64,000 nucleotides of DNA from Pseudomonas sp. GM79 (GTDB lineage: Bacteria; Pseudomonadota; Gammaproteobacteria; Pseudomonadales; Pseudomonadaceae): positions 61,609 through 125,608 of the forward strand of contig NZ_AKJE01000029.1 of the NCBI RefSeq assembly GCF_000282495.1, given 5' to 3'. Of the stretch, positions 56,566-64,000 are shown piece by piece; positions within the stretch are counted from its first letter, which is position 1; every line of letters starts with the position of its first letter. The notes under the pieces are model-generated. The model was not told the origin of the DNA. It made no database searches and saw nothing but the letters and a program-made list of their open reading frames with translations. The translations under genes were made by a program, and so were the position numbers.

Positions 56566-57897
56566 CTAAAACACCCCAGCCCGCTTCCAGCTCAAATACC
56601 GCGTCACCATCTGCGCGCCCAGTTCACTGGGCCGGGCATCCAGCACCGGCACTCCATGAGCACGCAACTGCTCATGGAGTTCGGCTCGCGCGTTCAAATA
56701 CTCCACCGTGCCGCAATACGTCAGGGCTTCAGGCAAGGTTTGCACGGGGGCCTGGCGCAAGTGGTCGAGCACCTCTTCGCGCAGGCTGACCACCAGCACT
56801 CGATGTTGACGGCCCAGGCGTTTGACGGCGGTGAGCAGTTCTTCGTCGTCTTCGTCTCGCAGGTTGGTGACCAGTACCACCAGTGCCCGGCGTTTTTGTC
56901 GGGCCAGCAGCTGGTTGATGGCGGCTGGGTAATCGGCAGGGCGTTGTGTGCTGGCCAGGTCGTAGACGGTATTGAGCAACACGTTGAGCTGGTCTGTGCC
57001 CTTGACCGGAGCGAGGTAGCGTGGCGAGGCGCCGGCGAAGGTACACAGGCCCACCGCATCACCTTGACGTAGCGCGACGTAACTGAGCAGCAGGCAGGCG
57101 TTGAGTGCATGGTCGAAATGCGACAGTTCACCGTCCTGGCTGCGCATGCGCCGGCCGCAGTCGAGCAGGAACATGATCTGTTGATCGCGTTCGTCCTGAT
57201 ACTCCCGGGCAATTGGCGTGCGTTGGCGCGCGGTGGCTTTCCAGTCGATCTGACGCAGGCTGTCGCCTTCTCTGAATTCCCGTAACTGGTGAAATTCCAG
57301 GCCCAGACCACGGCGTTGACGCTGACGCACGCCGAGTTGACTGAGCCAGTTGTCCACCGCCAACAGTTGGCCGCCGTAGAGGTGGGCGAAGTCGGGGTAG
57401 ACGCGGGTGTGGTGAGTCAGGCTCAGAATGCGTTTGTCGAGCCACAGACCCAACGGACTTGGCAGGCGGATTTCGCAGTGTTCGAAGCTGAAGTGGCCGC
57501 GCTTGAGCGGGCGTAGCCGATAGCCGATGTGGCTGCGCTGGCCGGGTTGCAGCTCGACTGGCAGTGGCAGGTTTTCGAAACTCAGGCTGTCCGGTACGTG
57601 GTCGAAGAGCTGAATGCTCAAGGGCTGGGCAAGATCATGCTCGACCTGCAGCCGTACTTCGCTCCATCGACCGAGCGCCAGGCTGCCAGGCATATGCCGT
57701 TGCACACGAGGCGAGGGCAGACGTTTGAGGCGGATGGCGTCGAGTGCCGCCAGGGCCAGCAGCGCCAGGAGCAATCCCCAGTTGATCGATAACAGGCTGG
57801 ATGGAATGGCGATGTCCAAGGCTCGCAACGTGCCCAGCACGATGCCGATGGCTAGCAGGGCCGCGAGCCAGATCAGTAGAAGCCGGGACGGTTTCAT
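56566..57897 (-). CDS. DUF58-domain membrane protein
   Basis: 443 residues with two N-terminal TM helices (LLLIWLAALLAIGIVLGTLR, SSLLSINWGLLLALLALAAL). The DUF58 signature FREGDSLRQIDWKATARQRT followed by PIAREYQDERDQQIMFLLDC marks the start of a vWA-like fold. These proteins accompany MoxR ATPases. It is last in the six-gene run and is separated from moxR by a 131-bp repeat, unlike the overlaps of the other genes. Function of such clusters is poorly defined; roles in envelope stress or protein maturation have been proposed. Confidence 0.88.
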   Translation of the reverse strand: MKPSRLLLIWLAALLAIGIVLGTLRALDIAIPSSLLSINWGLLLALLALAALDAIRLKRLPSPRVQRHMPGSLALGRWSEVRLQVEHDLAQPLSIQLFDHVPDSLSFENLPLPVELQPGQRSHIGYRLRPLKRGHFSFEHCEIRLPSPLGLWLDKRILSLTHHTRVYPDFAHLYGGQLLAVDNWLSQLGVRQRQRRGLGLEFHQLREFREGDSLRQIDWKATARQRTPIAREYQDERDQQIMFLLDCGRRMRSQDGELSHFDHALNACLLLSYVALRQGDAVGLCTFAGASPRYLAPVKGTDQLNVLLNTVYDLASTQRPADYPAAINQLLARQKRRALVVLVTNLRDEDDEELLTAVKRLGRQHRVLVVSLREEVLDHLRQAPVQTLPEALTYCGTVEYLNARAELHEQLRAHGVPVLDARPSELGAQMVTRYLSWKRAGVF

Positions 57898-57912
57898 CAG
57901 CGCACACCTTTT

Positions 57913-58043
57913 GTGGCGAGGGAGCTTGCTCCCGCTCGGCTGCGCAGCAGTCGTAGAACCGGTAGACGCGTTTTACCTGACAGTACGCGTCGACTGGTTT
58001 TGGGGCTGCTGCGCAACCCAGCGGGAGCAAGCTCCCTCGCCAC
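57913..58043. repeat. Long inverted repeat inside the MoxR cluster
   Basis: Arms GTGGCGAGGGAGCTTGCTCC and its complement, with CGGCTGCGCAGCAGTCG against GGGCTGCTGCGCAACCC inside. It belongs to the 6721-6840 family and fills the gap between moxR and DUF58 genes. Confidence 0.85.
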
Positions 58044-58066
58044 AAGGAGGCGTCGCATGACTGTGG

Positions 58067-59064
<998 letters not shown>

Positions 59065-59068
<4 letters not shown>

Positions 59069-60228
59069 AAGGCGTTCCTCAAGGTTTGCAGCTGGGCGAC
59101 CTGACGGCTGAATTCAGCGCTGGGCAGCCGCTGCTTCGGTCGCGGGCTCATGGCCTGGCTGATGGCGCGTGTGGGTTGGCCACTCAGGCGTGCGAGCACC
59201 AGCCATTGTTCGGCAACGCCGAGTTGTTCAAAACCGGGATGACGGTGACGGACACGGCGCAGGATGTCTTGTTGCAAGGCTTGCAACAGACTGTGCTGGC
59301 CGTTGCGACGCAGCATGAAATCGGCGCTGGCACGCAGGTGTTCCTGAAGTTGACGACGTGCCCTTGGGGCAGGTTCGAGCAATGGGCCGTTGCGCACGCC
59401 GACGTGCCAGAACCCCAAGGCGATCAAGGCAATCAGGGCCACCAGAGCTTGTGGAAAGTTGCGCCACAGCAAGGTCAGCAGACTGTCGTGATCAGTATTG
59501 AACAGCAGGGTCACGTCTGTGTCGGCCGTCAGGTACCACAGCAGCCAGGCGTTGTCGTACTGGTCGATAGCCGGGGTTTTCCAGAGGTCGGCGTCGGTGA
59601 CCACGGTGATCGAACCCAGCCCGTGAGTCAGTTGCATCATGTGCGTGGCTTTGCCGCTGTTGGCCCAGGCCTGGGCGAGGTTTTTCGGATCGTCGAGATG
59701 GAACGCAGTATCGAAGCTGACGTAGGCTGGCGCCTCTTCGTTTTCCAGGTACAGCTTGGTCAGTTTCGGGTAGGGATCGTCTTCAGGATCGGGCGGCGGC
59801 TCCTTGAGGTCTTTGCTCAGGGACTGGTGCACCTGCACCCGGTCGAGCAGCAGGTCATTGCTCTGACCGGTCTTCTCATCCCACAGGGCTTCGGCGACGA
59901 ACAAAAGACGTCCGCCGGCCCGGGTCCAGTTCAACACCTGATCCACCTGTCGCGGCGACATGTTCGACCGTTCGCCGAGCAACAACAAACTGCGCTGATG
60001 AGGCTCGAGCGTCGGCAAGATGTCGAGGCTGTTGGCATGGCTGACAGTCAGGCCCTGTTTTCGCAGAAAATGCTCGGCCACCAGATAGGGGTTGGCCTGG
60101 GCTTCGGGGGACGGGCCGTGATCGATTTCTGCCTGATAGGGTATGGCCTTGAAATACAGGTAAACACTCAGCGCACACACTAGCAGGGCGATGAACGCAC
60201 CGACCGAAAGCCACAAACGCCGGTTCAA
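59065..60228 (-). CDS. DUF4350-domain membrane protein
   Basis: 387 residues. One N-terminal TM helix (SVGAFIALLVCALSVYLYF) is followed by an extracytoplasmic DUF4350 domain (NPYLVAEHFLRKQGLTVSHA, LNWTRAGGRLLFVAEALW), a second helix (FPQALVALIALIALGFWHVG) and a cytosolic tail (RLPSAEFSRQVAQLQTLRNA). It has 4-bp overlaps on both sides, so it is part of a tightly coupled operon with MoxR and DUF4129. Function unknown. Confidence 0.85.
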
Positions 60229-61769
60229 CGGGCCGCTCCGGGGCCGAATAACGCGCGCCAGCCGTCACAGAGTTCCTGCTGCAAATGCGCCGGTGGCAGG
60301 CGATGCCCGTAGGCCATGTTCTGCCAGTGCCCTGTGAGGTTTTTACTGAAGGCCAGCAAGGCAGGTTGTTGCAGTTGTTCGACCCGCTGAAGAACTTCAC
60401 CTTCGGTGTCGGCGGGCTTGAGCGCCATGTTGAAATCGTGCAGCAAGTGGCTGAGCAGGGCGCGATAGAGCAACCCGAGGGCTTCACGGGGATTGCTCTG
60501 CCAGAGGCTTTCGGCGCTGGCTGCGATGTCGGCGGGCAGGGTTTCGCGGTTGAGGTCCAGGCCGAACGCCTGCTGCGGTAATGGCCGCGCGACTTTGCGG
60601 TTTAACGTGGGTCGACGGCTGACAAAGGCCTGCAGCCAGTCGCGGTAATACCAGATCAATAGCCCAATGGCGCCGATCACTGTGCCCCACAGCAACACTT
60701 CGATCAGGTTGGCCAATACGCCAAAGCGTTGGCTATCCAGCAAGCTGAACAGCGCCTTCAGCCAAGCGGGTGTTTGACCCTCGTCCGCGTTGTTGGCAGC
60801 GGGTTTGTCTTCGCCAAAACGATAGCGCGTGACCGTTTCCTTGTTCTTGAAGGGGGGCTGATCGAGGATGGTCTTGATGCTGTCCCGAGATGCCTGACTG
60901 GTCAGTGGTTGCTCCAACAGGCGGGCAGATTCGGGTGAAGTATTCGGTTCGGCGGCCCAGCCACTTTGCGCCGTCGGCACCAGCAGCATCGCGGCCAGCA
61001 GCAGCGTGACGACCGTGCTGGTCAAGCGTTGGCGCAATCGGCGAAACACCAGTTCGATATCCCAGGCTTCCAGCCGCGTGCGTCGGTTCAGATAAAGGCT
61101 GAAACCGCAGGCCACATAGATCGGTTCCCAGACAATCAGCACCAGAACGTAAAAGGTGTTGGTCAGGTGTTCCAGCCAGAGCCAGTCTTGGGTGGCGGCG
61201 GTAATCAAGGTCTGCCAGCCCCAGTCGAGTTCGACCTGTTGCGGCAAGAACATATAGAACAGCACCATCAAGCCGATCCACAGCGCGGTTTCCAGATGCA
61301 CGCCGATGATCGTCAGCCATTGGGCGGCACCCGCGTTGCGCTGCAGCAGCACGCGCAAACGTTGTTGGCGTGCTTCGCCCTCCAGACCTTCGAGTTGCAC
61401 CACCGGCATCAGAAAACTGCGGCTCAGGCTCAGGCGACGCCAGGTCAGGCTGGCCAGCAATTGCGGTTTGAGCAGGCGCGGCCATTGGCGCAGGGCCTGC
61501 TTCAGTGTGGGCGTTTCGCCGAACATGGCTTTGGACAGGATGTACAGCGGCAGCCGATCGAACGCCGGTTTGAGCCACCAGAACAGGAACACGGCGAGGG
61601 AGGGCGAATCCCACAACAGCAAGGTGAGCAGGGTGAAGATCGGCAAGGTCACGATGGCCCAACTGGTCATCAACAAGCGTCGATGGCGCTGACCCAGCAG
61701 CACGCCCAGGTCCATGGCTTCCCAGGTCGTGCGCGGGCGGATCACCACACTGGCATCACTCAGGCGCAT
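60225..61769 (-). CDS. DUF4129-domain membrane protein
   Basis: 514 residues with several N-terminal TM helices (SWAIVTLPIFTLLTLLLWDS; ALWIGLMVLFYMFLPQQ; a helix near VVTLLLAAMLLVPTAQSGWA), another at GTVIGAIGLLIWYYRDWL, and a cytosolic C-terminal DUF4129 segment (REALGLLYRALLSHLLHDFN). It overlaps SpoIIM by 14 bp and DUF4350 by 4 bp. It is a standard partner in MoxR/DUF58/SpoIIM/RDD clusters; the biochemical role is unknown. Confidence 0.84.
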   Translation of the reverse strand: MRLSDASVVIRPRTTWEAMDLGVLLGQRHRRLLMTSWAIVTLPIFTLLTLLLWDSPSLAVFLFWWLKPAFDRLPLYILSKAMFGETPTLKQALRQWPRLLKPQLLASLTWRRLSLSRSFLMPVVQLEGLEGEARQQRLRVLLQRNAGAAQWLTIIGVHLETALWIGLMVLFYMFLPQQVELDWGWQTLITAATQDWLWLEHLTNTFYVLVLIVWEPIYVACGFSLYLNRRTRLEAWDIELVFRRLRQRLTSTVVTLLLAAMLLVPTAQSGWAAEPNTSPESARLLEQPLTSQASRDSIKTILDQPPFKNKETVTRYRFGEDKPAANNADEGQTPAWLKALFSLLDSQRFGVLANLIEVLLWGTVIGAIGLLIWYYRDWLQAFVSRRPTLNRKVARPLPQQAFGLDLNRETLPADIAASAESLWQSNPREALGLLYRALLSHLLHDFNMALKPADTEGEVLQRVEQLQQPALLAFSKNLTGHWQNMAYGHRLPPAHLQQELCDGWRALFGPGAAR

Positions 61770-62733
61770 GGCGAGTCCGTCCGGCGAACAGTAGATAAAT
61801 CGCCACCAAGCCCCAGAGCGCCGCGCCGACCAGGTATTTGGTCAGCGGCGCGAGCCCGGTCCGCGACGACCAGTAGGCTTCGATAAACGCCGCAATCAGC
61901 AGAAACAACATGACCCCGCAAATCAGCAACACGCTCTTGCGCGCCGCCAGCTGCAGGGCTTCGGCGCGAGGCAAACGCCCCGGCGCGATCAAGGCCCAGC
62001 CCAGTTGCAGGCCTGCGGCGCCGGCCAGGGCAATGGCGCTCAATTCGAAGGCGCCATGGCCGATCACGAACGACCAGAAGGTTTGGCCATAGCCGATGTA
62101 CGTCAGGTGCCCGGCCACCGCACCGATCATCAACCCGTTGTAGAACAGGAAAAACGCGCTGCCCAGGCCAAACAGCAAACCGCTGGCGAAGGTCTGAAAG
62201 GCGATGCCGATGTTGTGCATGATGTAGTAACCGAACATTACCCAGTTCTCACTGGCCGCCCGTTCGGCCGAACGTCCCAAATGACCGGCGACGGGGTCGT
62301 ACATGCTTTGCATCTCACTGACCTGTTCGGCCGGAATCAGGTTGTAGACCCGTTCCGGGAACAGATAGACCAGTAACGCGAAGCCGATCAGGCTGCCAAA
62401 AAATATCAGGCTGGCGGCCAGGACGAAGCGCCACTGTTCGCGCACCAATCGCGGAAAATCGGCGAGGATGAAACTCAACACGTTGGCACCCAGTCGACTG
62501 CTATGCCGATAAAGCTGTTGATGCCCGCGCAGGACCAGTTGCTGCAATGAGTCGATCAGGAAACTGCTGTAGCCGCGCTCCTGAGCCAGGGCCAGGTGTT
62601 GGCAGAGCCGTCGATAATCGCTGGGGAAACTGGCGACTCCAGAGGCGTCCTTGCCGCGTTCCAGCCGATCAAGCATGAGTGCAAACTGCTCCCATTCGGC
62701 ACTGTGGCGACTTTCGAAAAGGCTTTGCTTCAT
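61756..62733 (-). CDS. Stage II sporulation protein M-like (DUF95) membrane protein
   Basis: 325 residues. A soluble N-terminal part (MKQSLFESRHSAEWEQFALM, DYRRLCQHLALAQERGYSSF) precedes about six TM helices with the family motif YYIMHNIGIAFQTFASGLLF and GHGAFELSAIALAGAAGLQL. In bacilli SpoIIM acts with cell-wall hydrolases during engulfment; in this non-sporulating genus the role is unknown. It starts 4 bp inside the RDD gene. Confidence 0.88.
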   Translation of the reverse strand: MKQSLFESRHSAEWEQFALMLDRLERGKDASGVASFPSDYRRLCQHLALAQERGYSSFLIDSLQQLVLRGHQQLYRHSSRLGANVLSFILADFPRLVREQWRFVLAASLIFFGSLIGFALLVYLFPERVYNLIPAEQVSEMQSMYDPVAGHLGRSAERAASENWVMFGYYIMHNIGIAFQTFASGLLFGLGSAFFLFYNGLMIGAVAGHLTYIGYGQTFWSFVIGHGAFELSAIALAGAAGLQLGWALIAPGRLPRAEALQLAARKSVLLICGVMLFLLIAAFIEAYWSSRTGLAPLTKYLVGAALWGLVAIYLLFAGRTRHAPE

Positions 62734-63455
62734 GTCGGGCCCAACAGGCCACGGGCGATGCCGTTGAGTTCGGCCACCGCCTGCGGCTTCGATACCTGCA
62801 ACGGTTGCGCGAGTATCGAGGCGAGCTCATTGGCCCGTGCCTCGGAGAGTTCACCCTGGCGCTCGGCAAACCCGAGGATGGCGCGCTGCTCGGTCAGCGT
62901 CAACGCGAAGGCTGCGCGCCGCGGTGGGACATCGGGCAGTTGCGGTCGGGTGAGCGGTTGTTCGCGGTAGATCACCAGCGTACCGGCGGCCAGGTCGCCG
63001 AGGCGTTTGAAGGTGGGATGTTGCAGGCAGCTGATTGCTCCGAGAAAGTAGCCGAATGGCAACATGTCGACAAATCGCAGCAGGTTGCGCAGCAAGGACG
63101 CGGACCAGCCGATCGGCGTGCCATCGTCATGCACCACGCGTAATCCCATCCATTGCTTGCCCGGCGAGCGGCCCTGATTGAGCACCTCGAACAGCACCAT
63201 GTACCACCAGCTCACCACGAACAGCAGAATCGAACCCAGCCCGGCGCCGAGTTTTCCGAGAAACGCCAACACAATGAACAGCAGGCCCAGCATCACCCCG
63301 CGCAGGCCCAGGTCGATGGCGAACGCCAGCGCACGCACCATCAACCCGGCCGGGCGCAGCGGCAAGTCGATGCCTTCGGGCGTTTCGACGTGATACCGCG
63401 TGTCCAGTGGCCGGGACAGCGTCGCTTTCCCTGGCAGTGCTGTGGTGTCGAGCAT
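62730..63455 (-). CDS. RDD-family membrane protein
   Basis: 241 residues from the ATG at 63455 (AAGG upstream); a TTG two codons earlier is less likely. The RDD signature is split as LMVRALAFAIDLGLRGVMLG and NQGRSPGKQWMGLRVVHDDG, with three or four TM helices. It is the first gene of the RDD, SpoIIM, DUF4129, DUF4350, MoxR, DUF58 run and probably carries the operon promoter in the 170 bp before it, shared divergently with sbcB. Function unknown. Confidence 0.87.
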   Translation of the reverse strand: MLDTTALPGKATLSRPLDTRYHVETPEGIDLPLRPAGLMVRALAFAIDLGLRGVMLGLLFIVLAFLGKLGAGLGSILLFVVSWWYMVLFEVLNQGRSPGKQWMGLRVVHDDGTPIGWSASLLRNLLRFVDMLPFGYFLGAISCLQHPTFKRLGDLAAGTLVIYREQPLTRPQLPDVPPRRAAFALTLTEQRAILGFAERQGELSEARANELASILAQPLQVSKPQAVAELNGIARGLLGPT

Positions 63456-63625
63456 GGGCAACCTTGATGTGGCCTGGTCCGTCGGATGCTAGCAGCCTCT
63501 CGGGGGAAAACGACATAACTATGTATTGCACGGTGCGTGGTCAGAGGTGATTGAATGACAAGATTTCTGGTCGGGGCGGCATATGTGCGCCTAGACTTCG
63601 CCGGTCTTCAGTTCAGGAACAGCCC

Positions 63626-64000
63626 GTGACCTCGATCTTCTGGTACGACTATGAAACCACTGGCATCAACCCCCGTTGCGACCGTCCGCTGCAAGTGGCG
63701 GGGATTCGCACCGACTTCGATCTCAATGAAATAGACGAACCGGTCAACCTTTATTGCCAGCCCAGTGACGACATCCTGCCTCATCCGGCGGCGTGTGCGA
63801 TCACCGGTATTACGCCCGCGCGTCTGGCCGAACAAGGTTTGAGCGAAGCCGATTTCATGACACGGGTTCATGCCCAGCTCGCGGCGCCCGGCACCTGTGG
63901 GGCGGGATACAACACGCTGCGTTTTGACGACGAGATGACCCGTTACAGCCTGTATCGAAACTTTTTCGACCCCTATGCACGGGAGTGGCAGGGGGGGGGG
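63626..64000 (+). CDS. sbcB: Exodeoxyribonuclease I, N-terminal part (3' end outside window)
   Basis: Starts with GTG at 63626 (AGGAA upstream) and stays open for 125 codons to the window edge. It begins MTSIFWYDYETTGINPRCDR, with the first DEDD exonuclease motif (D8-x-E10), then LPHPAACAITGITPARLAEQ and AGYNTLRFDDEMTRYSLYRN followed by FFDPYAREWQ, all typical of SbcB. The enzyme digests single-stranded DNA 3' to 5' in repair and recombination. The visible part ends in a run of ten G. It lies beside the MoxR cluster as in P. aeruginosa (PA4316, from memory). Confidence 0.93.
   Translation, partial: MTSIFWYDYETTGINPRCDRPLQVAGIRTDFDLNEIDEPVNLYCQPSDDILPHPAACAITGITPARLAEQGLSEADFMTRVHAQLAAPGTCGAGYNTLRFDDEMTRYSLYRNFFDPYAREWQGGG

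Overview
The window is chromosomal DNA from a Pseudomonas, most likely of the P. fluorescens group. It has high GC, many palindromic REP doublets with the core GTGGGAGCGGGCTTGCTCGC, and a typical Pseudomonas gene set (PobA with an AraC-type PobR, MifS/MifR-like regulators, DUF6124). From memory, the gene order from fumarase through pyruvate kinase to a PilZ protein, and then the MoxR cluster next to sbcB, matches the P. aeruginosa region around PA4316-PA4333.

Layout. 1-8.5 kb: end of a Cache-domain protein, a DHA2 drug exporter, the divergent pobA/pobR pair for 4-hydroxybenzoate, then a LysR regulator with a metallo-beta-lactamase-fold protein and a NAD(P)-binding protein. 7.6-16.2 kb: a LysR regulator divergent from a probable uptake and catabolism unit (AruI-like ThDP decarboxylase, aldehyde dehydrogenase, Tat-exported binding protein, two permeases, ATPase). 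16.4-20.6 kb: AraC regulator, monooxygenase-like protein, small protein, flavin reductase and an MHS-family transporter. The transporter has a sigma-54 promoter and twin palindromic enhancers, and is followed by a MifR/MifS-like two-component system that probably drives it.

24.0-31.9 kb (minus strand): a Tc insecticidal toxin B subunit and C subunit with an unrecognised 300-residue C-terminal toxin region, followed by the decayed N-terminus of a second C subunit. 32.2-40.6 kb: a conserved block with fumarase, SadC-like diguanylate cyclase, ferredoxin reductase, enoyl-CoA hydratase, pyruvate kinase, a lipoprotein, a PilZ protein and DUF6124. 41.0-56.5 kb (plus strand): a 1038-residue protein of about ten Ig-like repeats starting with a (DQ)9 tract; a Tc A subunit split into TcaA-like and TcaB-like genes; and a 1442-residue protein with a carbohydrate-binding-like N-terminus and Big/invasin-like repeats. 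56.6-63.5 kb (minus strand): RDD, SpoIIM/DUF95, DUF4129, DUF4350, MoxR and DUF58 cluster. The window ends in sbcB.

The most striking observation is a shared dyad, CTGTCA-N4-T(G/T)ACAG, centred in a 20-bp operator-like site 67-104 bp upstream of the first gene of each of the three inferred Tc transcription units (TcB-TcC, the Ig-repeat gene, and TcaA-TcaB-Big-repeat gene). It resembles a LuxR-type lux box (a LexA-like box is the alternative) and suggests that two separate loci form one co-regulated Tc system that includes two giant Ig-like accessory proteins.
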